Shown piece after piece: positions 36,220 through 45,228 of a DNA stretch of 64,000 bases (positions within the stretch are counted from its first letter, which is position 1; each line of letters begins with the position of its first letter). Source of the stretch: Pseudomonadota bacterium (GTDB lineage Bacteria; Pseudomonadota; Gammaproteobacteria; Steroidobacterales; Steroidobacteraceae); NCBI GenBank assembly GCA_016703895.1, contig JADJBE010000005.1, forward strand, positions 62,001 through 126,000, given 5' to 3'. The notes below the pieces were generated by a model. That model did no database searches. It was not told the origin of the DNA and saw only the letters and a list, made by a program, of their open reading frames with translations. A program made the translations under genes and the position numbers.

Positions 36220-37332
36220 ATGCAGTCGCAGTTAATCAGCCATGCTTTGTTAGGACGCCGCTCAGCCCTTGCGTTGCTGGCAAGCGGTGCCAGCGTCGTC
36301 TGCCTAGGCACAGGATCGGCTACAGCGCGCTCCGCAGCACCCGCCTCGGTGCTCGACTTGTCAGACCCGCTCGACAATCTTTATGCCTTCGGCAAAATCT
36401 GGTCCGGCTACGATGCGCCCGTGATTGGTGCCTTTCACGGCTTGATGTATGCACGCATCCCAGGCCGTCGCGCAGTACCTCTGTTCAACTACGTCGGCAC
36501 CGGCATTTTGCAGGCGAAAATTGCCGAGAATGGCGACCTAATGATCAAGTCGCGCGAAACAGGCTATTTCACTGATCTACAAAGCGGTGAAATTCTAGAG
36601 TACTGGCAAAATCCCTTTACCGACGAGACTGTCGAGGTCTACCATTTTTACAATGAGTTGTTAGGTGGACGTATTGGCCAGGAGATTCCGCAGTTTCTGA
36701 TTGGTGGCGATCATCAGGCGCCCACGCTCATGAATGCGGGCACGGCTTTTCCTGATAGCAAGGGCAAGTATCCGTTTCGCCTCCCCTACCAACAATTCGG
36801 CGACGATGGAATGGTCTCATGGGACTACGCGCACGAGCACACCAATCCGGTCACTCCGGCAGGCTGGCCAAGCTATTCGACCGGAGCCAAGATCGCGCCA
36901 TCAGAGCACTTCACCTTCAATTTCTCGCGGCGTGCGCTCGACGACCGTAGTTTACCCACCGTGCGCACGACCGCGGGTTTTACTCGCCTATCGGAGCCGT
37001 GGCCGTTCATGCGGATGGGCAAGGCACCTGCTGCGCTGCGAGAGATGACGGTCTTTGGGCGAATGTTCAGTCATAAAGGGCTGCCAAGTGTTGACGAAGT
37101 ACCGACGAAACTGCTCGCCTATGTCGAGAAGCATGCACCAGAATACTTGACGCTACCGAGTGATTGGCCGGCGCGCAATGACCGCGTCGACACGTGGAAC
37201 GCCTTCGTGATGGACGTGCCGCCGGAGACGACGGACTATGCTTGGGCCTGGCGGAACAAAACCAGGCCAGTGGGCGCCCAGCCACCAACGGGTTTGGGCG
37301 CACGCTCTTATCAGAAAACTAACGACAGTTAG
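36220..37332 (+). CDS. DUF1838 family exported protein
   Basis: 370 residues. The N-terminus has RRSALALLASGASVVCLG, a Tat-like or Sec signal with a twin Arg. The body matches the DUF1838 pattern: DPLDNLYAFGKIWSGYD, ILEYWQNPFTDETVEVYHF, EHFTFNFSRRALDD and FGRMFSHKGLPSVDEVP near the C-terminus. Biochemical function is unknown. Probably co-transcribed with the hydroxylase upstream; convergent with the hydrolase gene. Confidence 0.8.
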   Translation: MQSQLISHALLGRRSALALLASGASVVCLGTGSATARSAAPASVLDLSDPLDNLYAFGKIWSGYDAPVIGAFHGLMYARIPGRRAVPLFNYVGTGILQAKIAENGDLMIKSRETGYFTDLQSGEILEYWQNPFTDETVEVYHFYNELLGGRIGQEIPQFLIGGDHQAPTLMNAGTAFPDSKGKYPFRLPYQQFGDDGMVSWDYAHEHTNPVTPAGWPSYSTGAKIAPSEHFTFNFSRRALDDRSLPTVRTTAGFTRLSEPWPFMRMGKAPAALREMTVFGRMFSHKGLPSVDEVPTKLLAYVEKHAPEYLTLPSDWPARNDRVDTWNAFVMDVPPETTDYAWAWRNKTRPVGAQPPTGLGARSYQKTNDS

Positions 37333-37334
37333 AG

Positions 37335-38213
37335 TTAGGCGAGCGCTTTAGCGAACAGCGCCAGCATGCGCTCCCAAGCTTTTTCGGCCTGGGCGGCATC
37401 GTAGACCTTGGCATCCGGTGGGCACCAGCCATGCAGCGTGCCTGCATACACCTCGATCTCAGCGGGCAACTCGGCAGCCGCAAAGGCCGCGCGCAAGGTG
37501 TCCTTCGCTTTCGGATCGCGCTCATCATCATTTGCGGCAATGGCGATCAGGAACTGCGCCATCATGTCGGGAATCAGCAGATGCGGGCTATCGGTCTTGT
37601 CAGTGGCGAGTCCGCCACCATGGAACGACGCGCCGGCGCCGATACGCTCGGCCTGTACAGCCGCGGTACGCATCACCAGCGGACCGCCCATGCAGTAGCC
37701 TGCGGTGCCGATTTTACGGTTGGTATCTACGGCCTCTTGTTGATCTAACCAGGCGACAAAAGCGTCCGCGTCGATCTTGGCCGTCGCCGGTGTCAATGCG
37801 CCAGCCAATGCCATCAGCGCAGTGCGCGTGTCAGGATCCGAGAAGTCCGCACCGCGCTCTGATGTCGGCGCCTTTTGCTTGCGATAGAAGGGGTTGACGA
37901 CCAACACCGCATAACCGGACTCGGCTAACCGCTTGCCCATCTGCCTAAAGGCCGGGCGCAGTCCAAAGATATCGGGCCAAATCAGCACTGCTGCGTGAGC
38001 GCCCTGACTCGGATGGACGAAATAGGCGTCAGCGACGCCATCGGGCGTCTTGATGGCAACGTCCGCTTCCGACACAGCTGCGGCGTTGGCGACCGGCGGC
38101 AACAAAGACCACACACCCGCACCAACACCCAGCGCTGCAAACTGCCGGCGAGACAGCGCCTTGCTGCGCAGCTCGTACGCGATCATGTCATCCAGTGAGT
38201 GTTCGTCACACAT
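37335..38213 (-). CDS. Dienelactone hydrolase family protein, Tat-exported
   Basis: 292 residues. The N-terminal LSRRQFAALGVGAGVW is a clear twin-arginine signal ending around ANAAAVSE. The alpha/beta-hydrolase fold has the DLH nucleophile Cys in GTAGYCMGGPL, preceded by DADAFVAWLDQQ, with EIEVYAGTLHGWCPPD supplying the catalytic His region. The natural substrate is not known. Stop and start are 1-2 bases from its neighbours; it overlaps the DUF3617 stop by one base. Confidence 0.85.
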   Translation of the reverse strand: MCDEHSLDDMIAYELRSKALSRRQFAALGVGAGVWSLLPPVANAAAVSEADVAIKTPDGVADAYFVHPSQGAHAAVLIWPDIFGLRPAFRQMGKRLAESGYAVLVVNPFYRKQKAPTSERGADFSDPDTRTALMALAGALTPATAKIDADAFVAWLDQQEAVDTNRKIGTAGYCMGGPLVMRTAAVQAERIGAGASFHGGGLATDKTDSPHLLIPDMMAQFLIAIAANDDERDPKAKDTLRAAFAAAELPAEIEVYAGTLHGWCPPDAKVYDAAQAEKAWERMLALFAKALA

Positions 38214-38851
38214 TACTTACACATCGCTTCCATTTGGGTGAGCGCCGACTTCAGTTGCTGCTCGCAAGCCGCTTTCGCCGCGCCCGCGTTAGCGCACTGT
38301 GTCGCGGGGTTCATTTGCCCCATCTGCTGGCGCAGGCTCTTACACATCTCTGAATCCTTGGCGCCCGAGATCACGCCATCCGACGCGGAACACGTGCCGA
38401 GATAGGTCATACGCATCTTGTTTGCGTCGGTCTTGCCGCCCTGCACTGTTTCCGTGACCATCTCGATGGACTTAGGCCCAGGCCGAGTCATTGTGACGCG
38501 CGTCAGCGGCTGATTCTTACAACGAGACTCGGTAACCATGCGCTTGGCCGAATTCTCGATGATCTTCGTATCGCAGTCGTCATCCGTTTCTGCGGCTTCC
38601 GGCACGGGCGTTTTTCGCAAATCCTGCACCATCGCTTTAACTGCGGTGGTGCACACCTTCATGCCATTCGGGAAGTTCTTGCGCATCTCCGCCGCCTGCG
38701 CTCCCTCGAGCATCTCCATCTGCCACGAACCGTCACCAACTGGCAAACCGCTCATGACCTTGGGCACCATTGTGGGATCGATGGCCAGCGCTACAGTCGA
38801 GAGACTCGAACCAAGCACGACGACCAATAGCGCTCTAACTATACGGAGCAT
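38213..38851 (-). CDS. DUF3617-type secreted protein
   Basis: 212 residues with a Sec signal peptide (about 1-23, VVVLGSSLSTVALA). PVGDGSWQMEML, KVCTTAVKAMVQDL, DCDTKIIENSAKRMVTES and ETVQGGKTDANKMRMTYLG fit the DUF3617 pattern, with several Cys residues suited to disulfides. C-terminal Gln/Ala-rich segment (QQMGQMNPATQCANAG). Function unknown. In an operon with the hydrolase downstream. Confidence 0.72.
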   Translation of the reverse strand: MLRIVRALLVVVLGSSLSTVALAIDPTMVPKVMSGLPVGDGSWQMEMLEGAQAAEMRKNFPNGMKVCTTAVKAMVQDLRKTPVPEAAETDDDCDTKIIENSAKRMVTESRCKNQPLTRVTMTRPGPKSIEMVTETVQGGKTDANKMRMTYLGTCSASDGVISGAKDSEMCKSLRQQMGQMNPATQCANAGAAKAACEQQLKSALTQMEAMCK

Positions 38852-38876
38852 TGGCAGACTCCTCAGCGAGTCGAAT

Positions 38877-40061
38877 TTAGGCTAGCTGGGCGTGCAGCAG
38901 GCGCATGCGCTTGCGCTGCACCTTGAGGCGATACTCGATCTCGCGCAGCTGCGCTCGAAAGTGATTTTCCTCAACCTCGATCCGTTGCATCAAGGCGCGC
39001 TTCTTGCTCTCGTACCACTGATCCTTGACGCGCGTCCACTCGGCCAGCGCGGCTTTGAACGCCTCATATTCGTGCGCCAACCGCGCGCGCACTTCCTCGA
39101 CATTGATCAGCGCCGGTACGGCCATATGTGCGTTGGCGAGTCGCGCTTCGGCACGCTTGAACTGCATCTCGATGATGGCGCGTTGAATCTGCACGTGCGG
39201 CACACGCTTCAGATTTCTCGCCAGACCGACGCTACCCAACGCGGCAATCAGCCACTTGGTCGGGTCCCACTGCCACCAGCGGACACCGTTGCGGTAGTCG
39301 TGCGCAAAGTAGTGATGGAAATTGTGATAACCCTCGCCGAACGTAACAAACGCCAGGACTCCATTGTCCCGAGCGGTGTTGCTGTCGGTGTAAGGCCGCG
39401 AACCCCACATGTGCGCGAGCGAATTGATGAAGAAGGTGAAATGCTGACTGACGACCAGCCGCAATACGCCGGCCACCATCATGGTGCCCCAGAAGTCGCC
39501 TATCGCCCAGCCGGCCAGCGCCGAGAACAACACATTCGTGCCGACCGCAATCTTGAGGTAGTGCCGCTTCTGGAAGTTCAACATCGGATCGCGTTCGAGA
39601 TCCTTGATGTTGGCAAAGTCATTGATGCCGCTGGGGTACTTGCGAACCATCCAGCCCATGTGTGAGAACCAGAATCCACGCTTGGCCGAATAGGGATCGA
39701 GATCAACGTCATCGACGTTGATGTGATGCCTGCGGTGGCCACTCGCCCACTCGAACACCGTGTTCTGGATCGCCATCGAACCGAAGACCATGTAGAACAG
39801 ACGGACGGTCCAGTGAGCGCTATAGGTGCGATGCGCCCAGAGGCGATGATAGCCAGCAGTGATCGACAATTCGTTCGCCGCCAGGAACACCAGCGCAACG
39901 ACCCAGGCGCCTGTGCTGATGCCAAAAGTCAGCCCGTACAATGGGACCAAAGTGACGGCAGCCAGGCCGGTTAAAACGAACATCAGGGTCGCCGGCCAGT
40001 TGATCGGCGGCAATACCTCGTGTTGGATCTGTTGCGTCATGTGCGGGAACTCCAGCATCAC
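38877..40061 (-). CDS. Delta-9-type acyl-CoA/fatty acid desaturase with C-terminal helical extension
   Basis: 394 residues. Membrane di-iron desaturase: His boxes HRLWAHR, HRRHH and EGYHNFHH in order, with four hydrophobic segments between residues 20 and 225. The catalytic part ends near residue 290. About 100 further residues form a charged coiled coil (LAHEYEAFKAALAEWTRVKD, RAQLREIEYRLKVQRKRM). Introduces a double bond in saturated acyl chains, probably for membrane fluidity. Confidence 0.92.
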   Translation of the reverse strand: MMLEFPHMTQQIQHEVLPPINWPATLMFVLTGLAAVTLVPLYGLTFGISTGAWVVALVFLAANELSITAGYHRLWAHRTYSAHWTVRLFYMVFGSMAIQNTVFEWASGHRRHHINVDDVDLDPYSAKRGFWFSHMGWMVRKYPSGINDFANIKDLERDPMLNFQKRHYLKIAVGTNVLFSALAGWAIGDFWGTMMVAGVLRLVVSQHFTFFINSLAHMWGSRPYTDSNTARDNGVLAFVTFGEGYHNFHHYFAHDYRNGVRWWQWDPTKWLIAALGSVGLARNLKRVPHVQIQRAIIEMQFKRAEARLANAHMAVPALINVEEVRARLAHEYEAFKAALAEWTRVKDQWYESKKRALMQRIEVEENHFRAQLREIEYRLKVQRKRMRLLHAQLA

Positions 40062-40119
40062 GTTGAAATCTTAGGGACTTTACCTTAATTCACGCCGGTC
40101 TGTCGCGCCATTTCAAGGC

Positions 40120-40989
40120 TCAGTTGATGGCATAAACCGCAATTCCGGCAAAGCTGCGACTTGCATTCATGGCTTGTAAATACTCGCTCATCTGGCGGTC
40201 AATCACCGCGCGGCCACGGTGAGAGGATGCGTGACGATACATAAGCCCTCGATCGCTCGGCAAAGCGAATCCCAGGTGCGAAATACTCAAGCGCGACCCT
40301 ACGTTACCGAACAGGCTGGTCATCGGGCGTACGATGAAAACGATCGCACCAAGCGGAATTCGATCGAGCAACGCTTGATCACTTAATGCGGCCTTCGGAA
40401 TGTAATGCAAGTCGACCGACTCCTCGCGTGGTGCTGATTTAGCAATCCGTTGCAGCTCAGACTGGGCGGCGGCGGACGTTCGCAGATAGTCGTTACGGGA
40501 CTGAGTTGGATTGCGCGGCAAGGCCTCTAGCCAGGCACGCCGTGTGATGCGGCTCGTGACCTGCGCCAGCGGCTGCGCACCCGCAACCTCGGCGCTCACA
40601 TCGCGTATCACGCCACGCTCGACGTTGACCGGTATCCAATCGATCTCCGGAAAATGCAGCCGGGCTTCGAATGCGATTTCACTGTGCCGATAACGCACCG
40701 CGCGCAGTTCCGCGATGATCGACTCCGGCTGATCCGACCGCGCCAAGGCCAGCACAGTCTCGACGAAAGTCTGGCAATCGAGGGCGTCGAGCGTTACCAA
40801 TGGGTCACGGTCGATAGCGCTAAACGCTCCTTCGCCAGTCGGATCGAGAAGATAGGGCGTGCCCAGCAATGCGCGACTGGCGAGTTCAACCCGCTCAACC
40901 AGGTCTGCGGAGCGCGATAGTGTGCTGTGCACGGCTGCCAACCGCTGCGCCGTGATCGTCGAGATCAACGCATTGTCCGCCAGCGACAC
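40120..40989 (-). CDS. DUF1460 family (N-acetylmuramoyl-L-alanine amidase-like) protein
   Basis: About 290 residues from GTG 40989. The frame continues upstream with ILACIVYWFPFVSLADNA, which looks like a signal peptide but lacks a standard start codon in frame. One missing base near 41022 would give ATG at 41030. Conserved blocks: ALDCQTFVETVLALAR (catalytic Cys), ARLHFPEIDWIPVN, IPLGAIVFIVRP and ISHLGFALPSDRG (His). NlpC/P60-like fold; likely periplasmic. Divergent from the rhomboid gene with almost no space between. Confidence 0.72.
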   Translation of the reverse strand: MSLADNALISTITAQRLAAVHSTLSRSADLVERVELASRALLGTPYLLDPTGEGAFSAIDRDPLVTLDALDCQTFVETVLALARSDQPESIIAELRAVRYRHSEIAFEARLHFPEIDWIPVNVERGVIRDVSAEVAGAQPLAQVTSRITRRAWLEALPRNPTQSRNDYLRTSAAAQSELQRIAKSAPREESVDLHYIPKAALSDQALLDRIPLGAIVFIVRPMTSLFGNVGSRLSISHLGFALPSDRGLMYRHASSHRGRAVIDRQMSEYLQAMNASRSFAGIAVYAIN

Positions 40990-41028
40990 AAACGGGAACC
41001 AATAGACAATGCACGCTAGAATCCAACC

Positions 41029-41616
41029 ATGCTTGGTTCCATACCTACTGTTACCCGCTGGCTGTTGATACTGAACGTCGGCATTTTTCTGCTTGGCATG
41101 GTCGGCATCGAACCACTGCTCATCAACTGGTTTGCACTCTGGCCGTTGGACGGCCCGTTTGCACCATGGCAACTCGTCTCGTACTCGTTCTTGCACGGGA
41201 GCTATTTGCATCTGTTTTTCAACATGTTCGGCATTTACATGTTCGGCAGCGAAATCGAGCGGCACATAGGGGCAAGACGGTTCCTCGAGGTTTACTTCAC
41301 GAGCGTCGTGATTGCAGCTGTGGCACAACTGATCGTGACCAGCTATATATTTCCGTCGCCCTACCCGACGCTTGGTGCCTCGGGCGGCCTGTTTGGCGTG
41401 CTGCTGGCATTCGGACTGTTGTTTCCGCAACGACGGATCATGCTTCTTATCCCACCTATCCCGATGAAGGCGTGGGTCTTCGTCACACTTTACGGACTGT
41501 TGGAGCTCGGCTTGGGGTTTTCCCGCGCCCAGACGGGCGTCGCGCATTTTGCGCACCTGGGCGGGATGCTCGGCGGGTTCCTGGCGCTCAGAAATCTGCA
41601 GCGCCGGCGCTTCTAG
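41029..41616 (+). CDS. Rhomboid family intramembrane serine protease
   Basis: 195 residues, six-helix core form. Catalytic Ser in LGASGGLFGVLL (helix 4) and His in GVAHFAHLGGMLGG (helix 6). FLHGSYLHLFFNMFGIYMFG carries the conserved HxxxN oxyanion region. Cleaves substrates within the membrane; the target is unknown. Its stop shares CTAG with the convergent MATE gene, and its ATG lies in a CATG that could also serve the divergent gene. Confidence 0.92.
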   Translation: MLGSIPTVTRWLLILNVGIFLLGMVGIEPLLINWFALWPLDGPFAPWQLVSYSFLHGSYLHLFFNMFGIYMFGSEIERHIGARRFLEVYFTSVVIAAVAQLIVTSYIFPSPYPTLGASGGLFGVLLAFGLLFPQRRIMLLIPPIPMKAWVFVTLYGLLELGLGFSRAQTGVAHFAHLGGMLGGFLALRNLQRRRF

Positions 41617-43043
41617 TTGATGCGCATCTGGCGCCAGCGACCCGATCGCCAGCGCCAGAACAGACTACTGCCCAGCAACGTGGCGTAGGTCATCAGCGCA
41701 AACCACGCACCAATTGCGCCTAGTCCTAACTGTGGCAGACCGTCTATCCAACCCTCGCCTGGCGCAAAGATCAAGGTATGCGCCAGCGGCACGTAGACAA
41801 ACCACGACAGCACGAGCGCCGCAACAGCCGGTACGCGCGTATCGCCGGCACCGCGTAACGTAAAGCTCGAGCCAAAGTACAGGCCATCAAACACCTGGTA
41901 TGCGGCGGCCGGCCACAACAGGGTCAGCGCCAAGGCTGTCGCAGCTCCGCTCGCCGCATCATCGGCGCTCAGAAACTGTGGCACTAACCACTGACCCGTC
42001 AACAACAGCAGCAATGCCACGCCACCCATCAGGCAGGCGCACAGAGAGATCGTCACATTACCAATGCGGCCCGCCCAGTCGCGGTCACCGGCGCCGATCG
42101 ACTGTCCAACCAGCGTGGTTCCGGCGGTAGCGATACCTAGCGTGGGCATATAGGCCAGTGAGGTCAGCATCATGACAACCTGTGTTGCCGCCGCACCGAC
42201 CGGCGTTACCTGCACGACCATGAGCTGCGCGAGCGCGACGCCAAGCACGTCAGCGCCGTACATGATGCCGATCGGAATGCCAATCGACAGTTGCGCAGCG
42301 ACCATGGACGCCCGTGGTCGCCACATCAAGCGGGTGCGATATGTCTTGGCCATACGGGGCCCAAGAAAAATCACTGCCGCAACGATGAGCCCACAGAGCT
42401 GCGCGACGTTTGTACCCCACGCTGCGCCCGACATTCCAAGCCCCCACTTGAAAATGAACAGCTCGTTGGCGGGCAAATTGGCGACCGTCATCGTCACTAC
42501 GACTAACATCGTAAATCGCGTCGCGCTAATGCCGTTGAAGAAGCCCATCAACGCCCAGGCCGCAGCACCAATGGCAGCACCAGCCATGCGCGGTTCCCAA
42601 TACTGCAGTGCAAGCGACTCGATCTCCGGTGTGAGCCCGAACGGCTTTAGCAGCCACGGGCCACCAAAGGCGAGCGCAATGAACACCGGCCAGGTGGCGA
42701 GCGTCGCCCACAATGCACACCATGTCGCGAGCGCTGCGCGCGGTCGGCGGCGCGAGCCGATCGCTTGCGACACGAACGTCTGGACTGCAAGACCGACGCC
42801 GCCTAACACCAGGATCGCTGCAGTCATGATCCAATAAATTGAGCTCATGGCCGCGACGGCCTCGGTCGAGACGCGCCCGATGAACCACGTATCGGTGAGA
42901 TTGATAATCGCCTGCACAGCATTGCTGGCCATGAGCGGTACTGCGAGCCGCAGCATGGCACCGATATCTACCTGCGAGCGGCCATGGCGATCAATGCGCT
43001 CGGCTGGCCGCGCGGCCAACGCAGCTGGCTCAATAAGGCTCAT
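41613..43043 (-). CDS. MATE family efflux transporter
   Basis: 476 residues with 12 predicted membrane helices in two similar halves. The first half starts LRLAVPLMASNAVQAIINLTD with FIGRVSTEAVAAMSS, the typical MATE opening; the second half contains GIPIGIMYGADVLGVALAQL and GTTLVGQSIGAGD. Na+- or H+-driven export of organic cations or drugs is the family role. Overlaps the upstream transporter gene by 4 bases. Confidence 0.9.
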   Translation of the reverse strand: MSLIEPAALAARPAERIDRHGRSQVDIGAMLRLAVPLMASNAVQAIINLTDTWFIGRVSTEAVAAMSSIYWIMTAAILVLGGVGLAVQTFVSQAIGSRRRPRAALATWCALWATLATWPVFIALAFGGPWLLKPFGLTPEIESLALQYWEPRMAGAAIGAAAWALMGFFNGISATRFTMLVVVTMTVANLPANELFIFKWGLGMSGAAWGTNVAQLCGLIVAAVIFLGPRMAKTYRTRLMWRPRASMVAAQLSIGIPIGIMYGADVLGVALAQLMVVQVTPVGAAATQVVMMLTSLAYMPTLGIATAGTTLVGQSIGAGDRDWAGRIGNVTISLCACLMGGVALLLLLTGQWLVPQFLSADDAASGAATALALTLLWPAAAYQVFDGLYFGSSFTLRGAGDTRVPAVAALVLSWFVYVPLAHTLIFAPGEGWIDGLPQLGLGAIGAWFALMTYATLLGSSLFWRWRSGRWRQMRIN

Positions 43044-44317
43044 GCGCTTGCGATCGGGCGCGCGTTAGCCACCGGGTCCGGCTCGCGGGCGCGCTGCTCA
43101 AAGGCACCCGCCAAAGAACGCGTCGCCTGCACGAGCACCAGACAGATCGCGGCGCACACCCAGGCGATACCCGCGAGACCAATGCCGGCGATGGCGGTGT
43201 ACAGCCATTGCGACGCCGCATCGGCACCGCGTTGCAGAACCGTATCGATCAGACTCTTGCTCTTGAACTTGCTCTCAGGAGCCAACACGGTGAACAGCAC
43301 TTCCCTGGGCGGCTTGCCGAGTCCGTAGTCGGCAGCCCGCCGAATGACCTGGGTCACAAGCAGGACTGCGCCGAGCGGAAATAGCGCGAGCAACACGAAG
43401 GTGATGCCGATCAGGACGGGCATTGCGGTGAGCGACGTCCGCAAGCTGCCGATACGCGTCAGCCAACCAACGACCACCACCTGAAAGAACAGCGCGAGCG
43501 AACTAACCGCAAACTCCATCCGCGAGAAAAGTGCCGCGCGTTCATTGAGCGAGGTATACGCCGCTTCCACATAACGCGCCTGTTCGCTGTACATAAAAGC
43601 ACCGATCGTCTGACCGGCAATAATGAGTGCGGCAATCCCCAGCATATAGGGTGTACGAACCAGTCGCCGCAGATCATCGATTGCGCGGCCGCCGACGACT
43701 TCCGAGCGATCCGGGACCGCGGTCGTACCGTCTGCATGTCGCAGCGTGTGGCGGACCATGCCGACCATCAGGATAGTCACGAGGATAGCCAGACACGCCA
43801 CAAAGATGAGCGGTGTGGGGCCGATCGTCTCCACCGATGCACTGACCACCAATGGACCCAACAAGGCACCCGCGCTACCACCGCCAGCCACATAGCCGAA
43901 CAGACGCTTTGCCGCCTCAGGACGCCAGACGTCGGCCATCGAACTCCAAAAGACCGAAATCAGGAACAGATTGAAACTCGACAAGGCTACGAAATAAGCG
44001 AACGCCAGCGTCTTGTCGTCCGGCCTCATATTGAGACCGAGCGCCAAGGTCGCGAACAAAGCAGTGAACGGCAGGTATACACATACCAGTAGCCAGCGTC
44101 GCGGCACCCGCGCTACCAGCCACCAATAAACCGGCAGAATGGCACTCGACACTAACAAGACCACGGTGAACAGAATACTGATGTGCTCGCGCCCTACTTC
44201 GAGCGCCATAGCCTCGCGGATGGGTCGCAGCATGTAGTAGCCGCCCATCAGGCAAAAGAAACCGGCGGCGGCGAACCAGAGCGCGCGCCGCTCGGCAAGC
44301 TCAGCCGGACGGGGCAT
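43040..44317 (-). CDS. MFS-like transporter of the nucleotide (NTP/NDP) exchange type
   Basis: 425 residues, about 12 helices. Begins LWFAAAGFFCLMGGYYMLRP, then IREAMALEVGREH. The block VFWSSMADVWRPEAAKRLFG, then YVAGGGSAGALLGP, and the late AADYGLGKPPREVLFTVLAP, are seen in proteins annotated as Npt1/Npt2-like or generic MFS. Free-living bacteria carry such relatives without proven ATP/ADP exchange, so the substrate is open. Overlaps maoC by 17 bases and the MATE gene by 4. Confidence 0.7.
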   Translation of the reverse strand: MPRPAELAERRALWFAAAGFFCLMGGYYMLRPIREAMALEVGREHISILFTVVLLVSSAILPVYWWLVARVPRRWLLVCVYLPFTALFATLALGLNMRPDDKTLAFAYFVALSSFNLFLISVFWSSMADVWRPEAAKRLFGYVAGGGSAGALLGPLVVSASVETIGPTPLIFVACLAILVTILMVGMVRHTLRHADGTTAVPDRSEVVGGRAIDDLRRLVRTPYMLGIAALIIAGQTIGAFMYSEQARYVEAAYTSLNERAALFSRMEFAVSSLALFFQVVVVGWLTRIGSLRTSLTAMPVLIGITFVLLALFPLGAVLLVTQVIRRAADYGLGKPPREVLFTVLAPESKFKSKSLIDTVLQRGADAASQWLYTAIAGIGLAGIAWVCAAICLVLVQATRSLAGAFEQRAREPDPVANARPIASA

Positions 44318-45227
44318 GATCGAGGCGAGTCAGCCTGCCAAGCAGATGCAGACGATCGGCATGGGCGTCCCGCAATGACAACCCGCAACCATCAACCCGG
44401 CGCCAATGCTGCAGCAAAACCCAGGTCGGCAAGAAGATTGGCTGTTTGAATGAGACGGACAGCTGGCAAGGAACACTGAGTAGTTCTTGATCGAGTTCTG
44501 CCGCACACCGCGCCAAGGACCACATGCCGTGCGCGATCGCGCCACTGAAACCGAACATCCTGGCGCTCGTCTTGGTCAGATGAATGGGATTGTAGTCGCC
44601 GGATACCCTCGCGTATCGGCGACCCGTATCGGGCGGAATGCGAAAACTAGTGCTTTTGGACGGCCCCTCTGGATCGCCCTGCTCGTCGTCAGCTTTCGCC
44701 GACCGGTTGCCGCGCTGGGCCGCATCCCGGTTGCTCACCGATTTCGTCCGTCGACGCGCCAGATAGACGCTGGTCTCCTCCCAGACGACCTCGCCATCGA
44801 CTTGCCATTCGCTTCGGAAGTCGAACTCCTGGCCTTTGTCCGCATCACGATGCCCCGCGACCCAGACGCGCATGCTGCCCTCGTCGTGAATCGGTAGCGG
44901 CCGACGCTGCACGATCTCATTGCGTAAGTGAATCAGCCCCAACGCGCGTACCGGGAATGCTTCAGCACCGAGAATCGCCAGGTGCAACGGCGCCGCCAAC
45001 ATGTGTGGATAGGCGATCGGTACATGCGCTTGCTCACGCACACCACAAACGGCGCTGTACGCACTTAAATGGTCAGCCGAGACACGCACCCTCGGTAGCA
45101 ACGCCTCGATATGCGGAACCTCAGCACCGTCTGGCAACCATGCGGGCTTGCGACCCCACGCCAGACGCGAGTAGAGCGACCATGCGGACGGCGGCGCCTC
45201 GAACTGCAGCCGATGGATCGCGCGCAT
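44301..45227 (-). CDS. MaoC-like (double hot dog) dehydratase
   Basis: 308 residues. The C-terminal half has the hydratase-2 motif ARVSGDYNPIHLTKTSARMF, GFSGAIAHGMWSLAR (catalytic Asp and His). The N-terminal half resembles a second, inactive hot dog (PHIEALLPRVRVSADHLSAY, VPIAYPHMLAAPLHLAIL). A low-complexity charged linker joins them around 170-205. Acts on (R)-3-hydroxyacyl thioesters in relatives. Begins one base after the ccmI stop, so it is probably read with the ccm operon. Confidence 0.82.
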   Translation of the reverse strand: MRAIHRLQFEAPPSAWSLYSRLAWGRKPAWLPDGAEVPHIEALLPRVRVSADHLSAYSAVCGVREQAHVPIAYPHMLAAPLHLAILGAEAFPVRALGLIHLRNEIVQRRPLPIHDEGSMRVWVAGHRDADKGQEFDFRSEWQVDGEVVWEETSVYLARRRTKSVSNRDAAQRGNRSAKADDEQGDPEGPSKSTSFRIPPDTGRRYARVSGDYNPIHLTKTSARMFGFSGAIAHGMWSLARCAAELDQELLSVPCQLSVSFKQPIFLPTWVLLQHWRRVDGCGLSLRDAHADRLHLLGRLTRLDHAPSG

Positions 45228-45228
45228 C

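Noticed and set aside
41023..41556. Extension of the DUF1460 frame over the rhomboid gene
   Set aside because: The residues are charged, low-quality shadow sequence opposite a clear rhomboid protease.
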